From positions 105,609-169,608 of the forward strand of contig JAUZSC010000007.1 of the NCBI GenBank assembly GCA_030949825.1: a stretch of 64,000 nucleotides of DNA, given 5' to 3'. A program made the position numbers and the translations under genes. This document shows, in pieces, positions 27,061 to 37,150 of this stretch. The notes below the pieces were generated by a model, which was given only the letters and a program-made list of their open reading frames with translations, was not told the DNA's origin and did not search any database. Positions within the stretch are counted from its first letter, which is position 1. The number at the start of each line of letters is the position of its first letter. The DNA comes from Sulfurimonas sp. GTDB lineage: Bacteria > Campylobacterota > Campylobacteria > Campylobacterales > Sulfurimonadaceae.

Positions 27061-28494
27061 CTATTTAGCCCCTTTGAGAACATCTGCTCTTGGAAATGTA
27101 AATACAGCATCTCTAAAGACTACTATTTTTTCTTCATGCCCTATAGCATAAGCTCTAATCTGGATAGGAATCGTAATATCTTTTCTTTCATCATGCACAA
27201 GTACATCTGTAGTTCTAAGAACAACTACTTTTTTCTTTCTTTTGCCGGGAACTGCGCTAAACTTTTTCGTTGGTTTAGCGATGGTAATTAGACCTTTCAC
27301 TGTATCTGGAACGATAACTTCAAAATAAAAGTCCATCGTTTCATTTTCTGTATTTTGTAGTAAGAATTCATAAGCATTATCAACTCGAACCTTGCCATCT
27401 GGAAGTAGTTTAGTAGAGTAAAGACGACTTTCTTTGTTAATGTTAAGTAGCATATGCTCTTTTGTACTTCCCATCATTGTAAGAATAACCATAAGCCCAA
27501 TAAGAAGCGCACCGTAGCCTAAAACCTTAGTACGGAAAAACTGTGTTTTCCCTTTTTGGTCAATAATTTCATATTCGCTTGACCATGTTACAAGTGATGG
27601 CTTACCAAGTTTCCCCATAACTGTAGTACAAGCATCTACACATTCTAAACAGTTAATACACTCTAGTTGAAGACCCTCACGAATATCAATATGCGTAGGA
27701 CAAACAGTTACGCATGACTCACATGTAGTACATTCAGAATTTGCATCTGCGGCTATAACTTCTTTTTGTTTTGTATATTGTTTTTCTTTGTTTTCATCGT
27801 AAATATGTCCACCACGGTTTGTATTGTAAAGTGCCATAACTGTATGTTCATCATAAAGAACCGACTGAATACGAGAATAAGGACAGATATATGCACAAAA
27901 ATCTTCTTTTAAAAATACAATATCGTAAACTAAAAAGGCAGCTACCCCTAGTAAAATAGAAATAAGTGTCCAGTGATTTTCATAATCCATTAAATAAGGA
28001 AAGAAATCTTCAGGAGGAACAAAGAACCATAAAAAGTTTGCTGCAGCAACATGCGCTAAAAGAACTGCAATAAACACAGCTGCAACTTTTTTAACCTTGT
28101 TCTTGGGCAAGGACATATCGGGTTCAATTTGCTTATTTTTAATCCGTTTTCTTAGACGCAAGATCTTTGTTTCAATCAAATCTCGATAAAAAACACGAAA
28201 AACAGTTTGAGGGCAAACCCATCCACAAAAAACCCGTCCACCAACAACTGTCATTCCAAATACACCAAGAAATAAGAGCATAAGTAAAAATGGCATAAGA
28301 TAAAGCTCTTGCATATCAAACTGAATAAAAGCAAGATGGAGTTTAAGTTTATCAAAACTCAATAAAAACATATGATTTCCATCTATGACTATCCATGGTA
28401 AACTGAGCATTGTTATTGTAGCAAATGCGTATACATAATAACGCATAATTCTCCATGGTTTGGGTATCTCGAAAGCTTTCTTCTTTTCACTCAT
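27061..28494 (-). CDS. ccoG: Cytochrome c oxidase accessory protein CcoG (FixG/RdxA)
   Basis: CcoG is a membrane cupric reductase needed to assemble the cbb3 oxidase. The 477-residue protein has about five membrane segments and the motifs VFCGWVCPQTVF and CAYICPYSRIQS. Two 4Fe-4S clusters are coordinated by CTTCESCVTVCP and CINCLECVDAC. The C-terminal Ig-like domain (about 370-475) is typical. Its start overlaps the end of the upstream resolvase-like gene by 4 bases (ATGA), a strong sign of co-expression. ccoNOQP is not in the window. Confidence 0.95.
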   Translation of the reverse strand: MSEKKKAFEIPKPWRIMRYYVYAFATITMLSLPWIVIDGNHMFLLSFDKLKLHLAFIQFDMQELYLMPFLLMLLFLGVFGMTVVGGRVFCGWVCPQTVFRVFYRDLIETKILRLRKRIKNKQIEPDMSLPKNKVKKVAAVFIAVLLAHVAAANFLWFFVPPEDFFPYLMDYENHWTLISILLGVAAFLVYDIVFLKEDFCAYICPYSRIQSVLYDEHTVMALYNTNRGGHIYDENKEKQYTKQKEVIAADANSECTTCESCVTVCPTHIDIREGLQLECINCLECVDACTTVMGKLGKPSLVTWSSEYEIIDQKGKTQFFRTKVLGYGALLIGLMVILTMMGSTKEHMLLNINKESRLYSTKLLPDGKVRVDNAYEFLLQNTENETMDFYFEVIVPDTVKGLITIAKPTKKFSAVPGKRKKKVVVLRTTDVLVHDERKDITIPIQIRAYAIGHEEKIVVFRDAVFTFPRADVLKGAK

Positions 28495-29147
28495 GTTGTT
28501 TCCTTTATTTCATTTGGACAAATTATAGAATTTATCAAATTTTCTTGTGCATCTGCTTGTGTTTTTTGTAAAAGTGAGCCAAAAGCAACCTGCTTTAACT
28601 CCCGTGATTCTATGTAATCTTTAAGTGAACTTCTACTTACATTAAGTCTTCTCGCTATCTCACTTACACTCTTTTTTTCTTTAATGTATTGAATAATATC
28701 TGAAATATATTGATCAAACTTTGAAGTTGACTTGCTTCCCTTGGGTCTCCCAATAGCTTTTTTTGCCTGCGCTTTTAAAGTTCTTCGAAGCTGGTCTATT
28801 AAAGCAAAAATTAACATCGGTGTACTTTCTCGAGATATTATAACAGACTGTTTGATAAAATGAACTTCATAGTGACGGCGAACTAAACATGAAAACATTT
28901 CTGCTAAATCTTCCATATTTGAGCTTAATACCCACACATCATATATCAACAGAGTAGATCCCTCTTTGGTCTCAAAAAAATCAGTCACATGCACTCGTTC
29001 ATCAAGTCTTTTATTTTGTGAAATATGATCCACAACTTCTTCATCTACTATTATCTCATTGGATGAAGCGTAGGCGTTAATAATCTGTATTTGTTCTCCA
29101 GCAGACTCAAATAATTTGTCCGCTCGTATATATGCTATTGTTCCCAT
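28491..29147 (-). CDS. Resolvase-like DNA-binding protein without catalytic residues
   Basis: The 218-residue protein has the serine-recombinase fold: IAYIRADK at the N-terminus and EGSTLLIYDVWVLSSNMEDL where active enzymes carry DRLGRS. The catalytic Ser of the YIRVS motif is replaced (Asp at that place) and the DR..R arginines are missing, so strand cutting is not expected. A GRPKGSKS linker and a helix-turn-helix (SVSEIARRLNVSRSSLKDYIES) follow. It overlaps ccoG by 4 bases, suggesting it serves as a regulator in the same operon. Role inferred. Confidence 0.75.
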   Translation of the reverse strand: MGTIAYIRADKLFESAGEQIQIINAYASSNEIIVDEEVVDHISQNKRLDERVHVTDFFETKEGSTLLIYDVWVLSSNMEDLAEMFSCLVRRHYEVHFIKQSVIISRESTPMLIFALIDQLRRTLKAQAKKAIGRPKGSKSTSKFDQYISDIIQYIKEKKSVSEIARRLNVSRSSLKDYIESRELKQVAFGSLLQKTQADAQENLINSIICPNEIKETT

Positions 29148-29312
29148 TTAACGGTTAAATCCTCGCTTTTATCTATTATATTCGTCATTATAAGCAATAT
29201 TGATGATTAAAGTCAAGTATTTTTCTTATTTTAGCGTCAAATATTTTATTTAGCACTTTTGTGTTACTTATTACTAAGCATAATAATGCTATTATCTTAT
29301 TAATTAATTTTT

Positions 29313-32300
29313 ATGAAGAAGCTAAAGCAAATGACAACAAAACAATACATACTCCAAACTATAAAAACGCGTCCTCTTATCATTGATGGTGCGATGGGTA
29401 CGCAACTCCAACAGCGTGATGATCAGATTCCAAAAGATGCATGGGAAAATAACGAGGGTTGTAATGAACTTTTAAATGTCACCTGTCCTGATATTTTACG
29501 CGAAATTTATTCTGCATATTTAACTTCTGGAGCTGATTTTATTACGACCAATACCTTTGGCTCTTTTTCATGGGTTTTAGACGAGTACCAAATAGGACAC
29601 CGTGCTTATGAGCTTACAAAAGCTGGAGCAGCCTTAGTAAAAAAAGAATGTGAAAAAGTCTCAACTCCTGAGCATCAACGATTTTGTTTAGGCTCGGTTG
29701 GACCAGGTACAAAACTTCCTTCTTTAGGTCATATAACTTACGATGAAATGTATAAAGGTTATACTGAGTTTTGTTTAGCGCTCATCGATGGTGGCGTTGA
29801 TGTTTTTCTACTTGAAACATGTCAAGACCCTCTTCAAATAAAAGCAGCACTTCATGCCTGCCAAGAAGCTAACAAACAAAAAAATACTGAGATTCCAATC
29901 ATGGTTTCAGTAACAATTGAACTAAGTGGAACAATGCTTATAGGTACAGATGCTGAGACTATTGCAACCATACTTGAGCCTTTTGATATTTTAAGTCTTG
30001 GATTTAACTGTGGAACAGGACCTGAACAGGTTTTAAAACATGTGAGAACACTCAGTGAAGTGTGGCATAAACCAATCTCGGTACATTCAAATGCTGGACT
30101 TCCTCAAAATCGTGGTGGATATACTTACTACCCAATGGGTCCGGATGAATTTGTAAAACAACAAGAAAAATTTATGGACTTTGATGGAGTGAGTTTTCTC
30201 GGAGGTTGTTGTGGAACTACGCCACAACATATTCGTGCACTTGTAGACAAAACTACAACACTAACTCCAAAACCAGCAAGTGGTTCTCATCCAACTTCTA
30301 TAGCATCTCTGTTTAGCACAGCCGCGCTTATGCAAGAACCTGCCCCTCTTCTTATGGGTGAACGCTCAAATGCAACAGGCTCAAAAGCCTTTAAAGAACT
30401 TCTTTTAGCTGAAGACTATGAAGGCACACTCACCGTTGCCCAGCAACAAGTTCGTGCAGGAGCCCACGCCATAGATGTAAATGTTGGTTTTGCAGGACGC
30501 GATGAAACAAAAGATATGAACGCAGTTATTGGGATGTATAACCAAAAAATTGTCCTTCCTTTGATGCCTGATTCTACGCAAACAACAGGACTAGAAACTG
30601 CCCTTAAAAACATCGGGGGAAAACCAATCCTTAACTCCGTAAATCTCGAAGATGGTGAGGGTAAATTTGATGATGTGTGTGCCTTAGCTAAAAAATTCGG
30701 TGCATCTTTAGTCTGTTTAACCATCGATGAAGTTGGAATGGCAAAGACAGTAGAAGATAAAATCAAAGTAGCTGAGAGAATTATAGACCTTGCTACTTCT
30801 CGCCATGGAATTAAGAAAGAAGACTTAGTTTTTGATGTGCTGACATTTACACTTGCAAGTGGAGATGAAGAATACTGGGATGCTGCGATAAATACCATTG
30901 AAGCTATCCGCGAACTTCGCACGCGTCACCCAGAAGTTGGAACGACTTTGGGACTTTCAAACATCTCTTTTGGTCTCGACAAAGACACACGACCTTATCT
31001 GAACTCTATGTTTTTAAACTACTGTATCGAGGCTGGTCTTACTTCTGTTATCATCAATGTAAAGCATATTATTCCTATTAATAAAATAAGTGAAATAGAT
31101 CAAGAGGTTTGTAATAACCTTATTTTTAACACCAAGCCAAAAGGTGCTGCACTTTTTGAATTTATAGAACATTTTTCTACTAAAGAGGCACTTGATACCG
31201 ATCTTGAAGATGCTGAGTACCTTGCAATGACTACAGAAGAAAAAATAGCGAAACTTCTTATGGATGGTGACAAAGCGCGGATGATTCCGCTTGTTGAAGA
31301 GGCGCGTCACACTATCTTACCAGAAGTGATTGTAAATGAAATTCTCATAGATGCCATGAAAGTAGTAGGAGAACTTTTTGGTTCAGGTCAGATGCAACTC
31401 CCATTTGTTTTACAATCTGCTGAGACTATGAAAAAAACAGTTGATCATCTAAACCCATTTTTACCTAAGGTAGAAAAAACAGTTGACACTACGCTCGCCC
31501 TTGGAACAGTAAAGGGCGATGTTCATGATGTTGGAAAAAATCTTGTAGATATTATACTTTCTAACAATGGCTACAAGGTACAAAATCTTGGAATAAAAGT
31601 CGAACTCGATACATTTTTAGAAACCCTAGAACAAGGGCATATCTCTGCCTTTGGCATGAGCGGACTTCTAGTTAAGTCTACACAAGTGATGCAAGAAAAT
31701 TTAAAAATACTAAAAGAAAAAGGCATTAAACTTCCTATTCTTTTAGGTGGAGCGGCACTTACCCGTACATTTATTGATGATTTTTGTCGTCCCTTTTATG
31801 ATGGTCCTATTTTTTATTGTAAAGATGCCTTTGATGGAGTGACTGCGATGAGTAGAATCGAAGCTGGAAATTTTGATACCGATTTACATGGAAAAGACAC
31901 TGAGCCTAAAGAGAAAAAAGTAGTCAAAGAAATTATCATTCCTCCTTTTAGTGAACTCAAGATGCCTAGGCGTGATGTTAAAGTACCTACCCCTCCTTTT
32001 TGGGGAAGAAGAGAAATCAAACTAACAGAGCAACAAATAGAGATGGTCTTTGAGTGGATAAACCATAAAATACTCTTTAAGTCGCGCTGGGGTTATAGCT
32101 CAAAAGGTATGACAAAAGAAGCGCATGCAAAACAACTTGATGAAGTAGTTTGGCCGGCCTATGAAAAACTCAAAGCTGAGTTTTTAGATAAGAAAATTTT
32201 TGAACCTACTATTATTTACGGTTACTGGCCGTGCAGAAGTGATGACAATAAACTTCTTTTATTTAATGAAGAAGAAGGTTACAACTCCGACTCTGAGATA

Positions 32301-32822
32301 AATACTAGTCCACTTGAATCAAGAAAAAAAGATGCTATAAAAGAGTTTCACTTTCCACGACAAAGAAAAGCTCCTCACCGAGCCTTAAGTGACTTCTTTC
32401 ATAACGATAGAGATGATGTTATCGCACTAACATGTGTTAGTGCTGGTAGTAAGATCTCAGATGCTGAGCGTCTCATCATGGATGCAGGTGATTATACAGA
32501 CTACTATCAGTTTCATGGACTTGGAGTTGAGTTAGCAGAAGCACTTGCTGAAATTGCACATAAACAAATTCGCCTTGACTTAAATATAAGTGATAATGAG
32601 GGAAGTAAGTTAAGTGATGTACAGATGAATAAGTACCAAGGAAGTCGTTACTCCTTTGGGTATGCAGCCTGTCCTGACTTAGAACTAAACCGTCCACTTT
32701 TTGATTTACTTAAACCTGAAGAGTTTGGGATTGAGCTAAGCGAAACATTTCAAATTCATCCTGAGCAATCTACATCTGCTTTAGTAGTTTATCATCCAAA
32801 TGCTACGTATTATAATGTTTAA
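29313..32822 (+). CDS. metH: Cobalamin-dependent methionine synthase
   Basis: MetH transfers the methyl group of 5-methyltetrahydrofolate to homocysteine through methylcobalamin. The 1169-residue protein has the four expected modules. They are homocysteine binding (about 1-330, zinc Cys in FNCGTGPE and GGCCGTTPQH), folate binding (about 350-620, MGERSNATGSKAFKE), cobalamin binding (about 650-880, GDVHDVGKNLVDII with the His ligand) and the reactivation domain (about 900-1169, SFGYAACPDLE). The ATG at 29313 lacks a ribosome site. ATG 29331 (MTTKQYILQ) has GAAGCTAAAG before it and may be the real start. No cobalamin riboswitch is visible in the 165 bases upstream. Confidence 0.96.
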   Translation: MKKLKQMTTKQYILQTIKTRPLIIDGAMGTQLQQRDDQIPKDAWENNEGCNELLNVTCPDILREIYSAYLTSGADFITTNTFGSFSWVLDEYQIGHRAYELTKAGAALVKKECEKVSTPEHQRFCLGSVGPGTKLPSLGHITYDEMYKGYTEFCLALIDGGVDVFLLETCQDPLQIKAALHACQEANKQKNTEIPIMVSVTIELSGTMLIGTDAETIATILEPFDILSLGFNCGTGPEQVLKHVRTLSEVWHKPISVHSNAGLPQNRGGYTYYPMGPDEFVKQQEKFMDFDGVSFLGGCCGTTPQHIRALVDKTTTLTPKPASGSHPTSIASLFSTAALMQEPAPLLMGERSNATGSKAFKELLLAEDYEGTLTVAQQQVRAGAHAIDVNVGFAGRDETKDMNAVIGMYNQKIVLPLMPDSTQTTGLETALKNIGGKPILNSVNLEDGEGKFDDVCALAKKFGASLVCLTIDEVGMAKTVEDKIKVAERIIDLATSRHGIKKEDLVFDVLTFTLASGDEEYWDAAINTIEAIRELRTRHPEVGTTLGLSNISFGLDKDTRPYLNSMFLNYCIEAGLTSVIINVKHIIPINKISEIDQEVCNNLIFNTKPKGAALFEFIEHFSTKEALDTDLEDAEYLAMTTEEKIAKLLMDGDKARMIPLVEEARHTILPEVIVNEILIDAMKVVGELFGSGQMQLPFVLQSAETMKKTVDHLNPFLPKVEKTVDTTLALGTVKGDVHDVGKNLVDIILSNNGYKVQNLGIKVELDTFLETLEQGHISAFGMSGLLVKSTQVMQENLKILKEKGIKLPILLGGAALTRTFIDDFCRPFYDGPIFYCKDAFDGVTAMSRIEAGNFDTDLHGKDTEPKEKKVVKEIIIPPFSELKMPRRDVKVPTPPFWGRREIKLTEQQIEMVFEWINHKILFKSRWGYSSKGMTKEAHAKQLDEVVWPAYEKLKAEFLDKKIFEPTIIYGYWPCRSDDNKLLLFNEEEGYNSDSEINTSPLESRKKDAIKEFHFPRQRKAPHRALSDFFHNDRDDVIALTCVSAGSKISDAERLIMDAGDYTDYYQFHGLGVELAEALAEIAHKQIRLDLNISDNEGSKLSDVQMNKYQGSRYSFGYAACPDLELNRPLFDLLKPEEFGIELSETFQIHPEQSTSALVVYHPNATYYNV

Positions 32823-32836
32823 ATGTAAAAAGAGCA

Positions 32837-33293
32837 TTACTTCTTATTAAAGAAGTCATCTCCCAAAGCATTAATTCGTCTCTCTAATCGTCCTATCATT
32901 TCTAATAATTCTTTTGAAACACCCTCTAAGTCATTATAATATATTTCTGCCATCTCTTGTTCTGCAGTAGATATTTTTTTTCTTCATTTTAAGTAATTTT
33001 GAAAAAAAAGACCGTCCCCCTTCACCAAAATATACTTGAAATATTTTAAAATATATTTGGTGTAAGTCAGTATGCTTTTCCCCAATAGAATCCATAACAC
33101 TCATTCCCGGCATTAATATAATATCTTGTCCATCGCTATAAAACCATTTACCAAAAGCACAATCTGTATAATCCAAAGGAATTGCTTCTTTAGCTACAGG
33201 TGTTCCTTCTATTAATGACTTTGCTCGCTGAACCCATTTTAAATGTGCTACCTTTGCAGATCTAAGTTGATTTAATATGCTCTCTTTATCCAT
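32837..33293 (-). pseudogene. CZB zinc-binding domain protein, frameshift near the end
   Basis: The corrected product is about 151 residues. Residues 1-105 form a chemoreceptor zinc-binding domain: HLKWVQRAKSLIEG, DYTDCAFGKWFYSDG with the zinc Cys, and IGEKHTDLHQIYFKIF with a zinc His. CZB proteins sense zinc or oxidants such as hypochlorous acid and signal to chemotaxis or cyclic-di-GMP systems. A run of eight T at about 32978-32985 (plus strand) shifts the frame. Dropping one base gives a helical end ISTAEQEMAEIYYNDLEG finishing DDFFNKK. It is a lone domain with no receptor attached. Confidence 0.8.
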
Positions 33294-33348
33294 AATTTAT
33301 ACCTATTAATGTTCATTTAAAATCAGTATAACTAAATATTATAAATTA

Positions 33349-34858
33349 TTATCTTCTTCTATAACTTAATGCTTCTAAAATATGTTCCTTAGTTACTAAA
33401 TCACTCGAATCTAAATCAGCGATAGTCCGTCCAACTTTTTGGACTTTTTTTTATACTTCTAAAAGTTAGACTAAATCTCTCTATCGCCATATTAAGTGTA
33501 AATTGAGCTTCATCGCTTAAAATACAAAACTTTTCTATATCTGTATCATTAAGCTTTGCATTAAAAACATCTTGTCCTCTTTTCTTGGAAAACATATGCG
33601 CGCCAACAACCATTTTATGAAGTTCTTTTGAACTGTAACTCGCTTTATCATTCATATTTACATTTTGCATAATTACATTTAAATCTATCCTATCTAAAAA
33701 AGGATCTGACAATTTATTTTTATATTTTTTTATCTCAAGTTCGGTGCATCTACATTCTTTGCTTTGATTTAAAAGGTTTCCGCATGGACAAGGATTCATC
33801 GCTCCTATAAAAAGAAAGTCTGCTGGGTATTCTACTTTTGAGTTTACCCGTGAAATTCTTATCTTTGCATCTTCCATTGGTTCCCTGAGTGCTTCTAAAA
33901 CATTCTTATTAAAATGGGGTAATTCATCAAAAAATAAAACCCCTCGATGCGCTAAACCTACTTCACCTATTTGTGCTTTATGGGAACCTCCTCCAAAAAT
34001 ACTTGCTAATGTTGAAGAATGATGGGGCGAACGCATATTTCTATGTGGTTTAAAATCAGGTTCTTGCATATCAAGTGCTTGAAGTTTAGCTAAATCTAGC
34101 AAAGTATCTGTATTCATTGGAGGTAAAATATAGCGTAATCTTTTAGCTATCATACTTTTTCCACAACCAGGACTTCCTTCAAGTAAAAGATTATGAAAGC
34201 CAGTAGCTGCAATTAAAGCAGCTCTTTTTGCTATCGCTTGTCCTTTAACATCACAAAAATCATCGGTATATTCTTTGACATAGTAAAACTTTTCATCATT
34301 TATCTTATAAAAAGGATAATCGATTTTTACCTGTTCTACACTTGGTGAAATATTTTCTTGATTTCTTAATAAATCGATAGCATCTTGGAGTGTATCTACG
34401 CCATAAAATTCTATGTTAGGAATCTTGGAAAGTTTAGAAAGGCTCTCTTTAGGCACAAGTGCTTTTTTTATGATTTTTTGATTTGCCAAAGAAAGGAGTA
34501 AAGGATAGAGTTTCATATTTTCTTTGACCTTTCCATTAAGTCCAAGCTCTCCAAACACAAACCAATCATCAAGAGAGTCTTCTAAACTATCTAGAGCGAT
34601 TAACAATGCTACACTTAAGTCAAACTGTGAGCCTTCTTTTTTGACATCGCTAGGAGCTAAATTAATCGTTATTCGCTTAGGAGGAAAAGAAAAGTCATTC
34701 GAAAGTAAAGCAGATTTAACCCGTTCCTTTGCTTCATTTATAGCAGTAGATGCCATACCAACAATAGAAAAGGATGGAAGTCCCTTAGTTAGAGTAGATT
34801 CCACATAGACAAGCTTAGCATCTAGTCCCTCATAAGTAGCACAATAAACACTTTTCAT
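33349..34858 (-). pseudogene. comM: YifB/ComM-type AAA+ protein, frameshift near the end
   Basis: The corrected product is about 502 residues. It has the N-terminal ChlI domain (TKGLPSFSIVGMA), a Walker A GSPGCGKSMIAKRL, a Walker B VLFFDELPHF and the C-terminal Mg-chelatase helical lid. ComM is a hexameric helicase that extends branch migration during natural transformation. The break is at eight T (about 33445-33452, plus strand). One base fewer gives IKKVQKVGRTIADLDSSD and an end ILEALSYRRR, which is the normal family ending. Consensus error is the likely cause. Confidence 0.88.
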
Positions 34859-34936
34859 ATAAAATCCTTCTCGTATTATAAAGGTATTCTATCTAGGATA
34901 ATAAATTATTGTGAATAGTATTGCATTTTGCAATAT

Positions 34937-35461
34937 TTATTTCGCGGCTTTTTTTTCTTTGAGGAGTTTTTTGTATTCTTTTTCAAATTTTCTGCGTCGC
35001 GAGGAAGTCAGCTTATCGATAAATAATATTCCATTTAAGTGATCATGCTCATGCTGCAAGGCGATACTAAGAAGCCCATCAGCCTCTAGATGCTGCGTAT
35101 TTCCATTTCTATCTTGATAATTAACAGTGATACTAGCAAAACGATTTATATCTTCATAAAACTCAGGAACACTTAAACATCCTTCTTGATATGTAGTCTC
35201 ACCCTGCTTATTTGAAATAATTGGATTTATTATTTCTAAAAGATTTTCTTTTGGCTGTTCACCATCTTCATCAGGAATATTTAAAATCAAAATTTCTTGG
35301 GCAATCCCAACTTGAATACCAGCTAAACCTATGCCGTTAGTATTCATCATTATCGGATACATTGCATCTAGTATTTCATGAAGTGTAGTGTCAAATTTTT
35401 CTACTTTAACAGACTTTTGTCGTAAAATTTTATTTGGATATTCTAATATTTTTAAATTCAT
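34937..35461 (-). CDS. def: Peptide deformylase
   Basis: Def removes the formyl group from the first Met of new proteins. The 174-residue enzyme has all three motifs: GIGLAGIQVG (43-52), EGCLSVPE (93-100, metal Cys95) and QHEHDHLNG with metal ligands His137 and His141 and catalytic Glu138. A lysine-rich tail follows. It lies in the conserved tig-clpP-def neighbourhood, here with a GGDEF-like gene inserted before it. Confidence 0.96.
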   Translation of the reverse strand: MNLKILEYPNKILRQKSVKVEKFDTTLHEILDAMYPIMMNTNGIGLAGIQVGIAQEILILNIPDEDGEQPKENLLEIINPIISNKQGETTYQEGCLSVPEFYEDINRFASITVNYQDRNGNTQHLEADGLLSIALQHEHDHLNGILFIDKLTSSRRRKFEKEYKKLLKEKKAAK

Positions 35462-35477
35462 ACCTTTACTTTTCTTA

Positions 35478-36545
35478 CTAATGGGCTAAGAATTCAACTG
35501 CATAATCTAAATCAGTTTCATTATATGCTTTTTCTACACCATTAATTGCAGCAACTACTATCTCTTCAACTGAGTACGCTGCATCTACATCTGAAATTCC
35601 AATAGAAATTTTTAGCTGTACTTCACGATCTGCTAAAAAGAAGTTCGAGTTAGAAACTAAATAACATAACCTTTCGCTTGCTTTTTTAGCACTCTCTATA
35701 TCTGTATGTTTAAGCAACATCGCAAATACACCATTTCCATAATGTGAGACAATATCACTTCTTCTTGAAGTTTTTAAAAGAAGTCGTGCTATTGTTCGTG
35801 TCATAAGTATAATCGCTTTTTCACTAGCTATACTCTTTTTTAAATCACGAGATAACTCTATAATGATTAAAGAACTTTTATGCTTAAACTCTTTAACTAA
35901 ACCTATCTCCTGATCTATTTTTGACATCAAATAACGCTTATTGTATACACCAAATTTATTATCAAAAATTGTTTCATTTTCAACACCTTTTACGATAGAG
36001 GCTGTTTCATCATAAAGCGTTTTCATCTGCACACTTTGTTTTTTAACAATTGTGTTTAGCTTTACAATATCGCCATCAAGAGTGGCGGCTATACTTATTG
36101 TTTCTTGTGTATCCACACTATCAGATAACTCTTTTCTTCTTTTATCAAGTATTTTAGTCATTAAGCTCATGTTTTTATATAAATTTGCCGTAGTTGTTAA
36201 AATACTTTTGATTGAGGAAAAGCCTTTTTTTAAACTCTGCTCTAACTTCAGTGTACTCTCTGCATCATTACTCTCTTCAAGTTCAAGCATGGATGCTATT
36301 TGTTTTCTTAGGTTTTCGCTTTTATCTTCTAAAAGTCTATCAAAGTAAAGGGAAAAATTATTTGGCGTAGGTGGAAGGTTATCATCGATAAGTGCATGAA
36401 GAACTTCTTTAGAATATATTTCTAAATCGCTTGAAGGATTGTCCATATCTAAAGGATTAGCACTAGGCGCAGATGGAGGAGGAGAGTTAGGGGAATCATT
36501 TTCAACAATGTTACGACGATTTCTACTTCTTAAAGTTCCTGCCAT
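35478..36545 (-). CDS. Degenerate GGDEF-domain protein
   Basis: The 355-residue protein has a polar Pro/Ser-rich N-terminus, a helical region with coiled-coil character (about 75-190), and a C-terminal GGDEF-like domain (about 195-350, starting FDNKFGVYNKRYLMSKID). The signature reads YGNGVF instead of [G/S]GDEF, so the catalytic and metal residues are lost and cyclic-di-GMP synthesis is not expected. It may bind a nucleotide or partner. It lies 16 bases from def and 10 from clpP, so it is likely part of that operon. Confidence 0.82.
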   Translation of the reverse strand: MAGTLRSRNRRNIVENDSPNSPPPSAPSANPLDMDNPSSDLEIYSKEVLHALIDDNLPPTPNNFSLYFDRLLEDKSENLRKQIASMLELEESNDAESTLKLEQSLKKGFSSIKSILTTTANLYKNMSLMTKILDKRRKELSDSVDTQETISIAATLDGDIVKLNTIVKKQSVQMKTLYDETASIVKGVENETIFDNKFGVYNKRYLMSKIDQEIGLVKEFKHKSSLIIIELSRDLKKSIASEKAIILMTRTIARLLLKTSRRSDIVSHYGNGVFAMLLKHTDIESAKKASERLCYLVSNSNFFLADREVQLKISIGISDVDAAYSVEEIVVAAINGVEKAYNETDLDYAVEFLAH

Positions 36546-36555
36546 CTTTTACTCC

Positions 36556-37146
36556 TTATTCTTTATCGTTTTTTATAAGTACTTCATCGATTACACCGTA
36601 ATCTAATGCCTCTTGAGCGCTTAAAAAGTTATCACGATCAGTGTCTTTTTCTACAGTCTTAATGGATTGACCTGTATTTTTGGCAATAATTCCATTAAGC
36701 TCTTTTTTCATTCTCAAAATCTCTTGGGCTTGAATAGCGATATCAGAAGCCTGACCTTGCGCCCCACCTGATGGTTGGTGCATCATAATTCTAGCATGAG
36801 GAAGCGCATAACGCTTGCCCTTCTCGCCAGAACAAAGTAAAAAAGCACCCATAGATGCTGCTTGACCAATACAAATAGTAGCAACCTCAGGACGGATATA
36901 GTTCATTGTATCAAAAATAGCCATTCCAGAAGTCACAACTCCACCTGGGGAATTTATATAAAAGAAGATGTCTTTTTCTGGGTCTTCTGCTTCAAGAAAT
37001 AAAAACTGTGCAACAATACTCGATGCAACTTGATCGTTCACTTCTCCGCTTAACATTACGATTCTATCTTTAAGTAAACGAGAGTAAATATCGTAAGATC
37101 TTTCACCTCGTCCTGTTTTTTCAATTACCGATGGAATATAGTTCAT
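36556..37146 (-). CDS. clpP: ATP-dependent Clp protease proteolytic subunit
   Basis: The 196-residue protein forms the tetradecameric protease core used by ClpX or ClpA. Catalytic Ser98 ([11 protein letters not shown]), His123 (IMMHQPSGG) and Asp172 are all present, and INSPGG and the handle region are normal. It follows tig by 4 bases, an order conserved in Campylobacter and Helicobacter relatives. Confidence 0.97.
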   Translation of the reverse strand: MNYIPSVIEKTGRGERSYDIYSRLLKDRIVMLSGEVNDQVASSIVAQFLFLEAEDPEKDIFFYINSPGGVVTSGMAIFDTMNYIRPEVATICIGQAASMGAFLLCSGEKGKRYALPHARIMMHQPSGGAQGQASDIAIQAQEILRMKKELNGIIAKNTGQSIKTVEKDTDRDNFLSAQEALDYGVIDEVLIKNDKE

Positions 37147-37150
37147 AAAA

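Noticed and set aside
29148..29312. Cobalamin riboswitch before metH
   Set aside because: The gap is only 165 bases, very AT-rich, and shows no B12-box-like sequence.
6492..34858. Phase variation by A/T runs
   Set aside because: The same kind of break affects comM, the AsmA-like gene and other unrelated genes, and similar indels hit essential genes at the window end, so sequencing error explains more with less.
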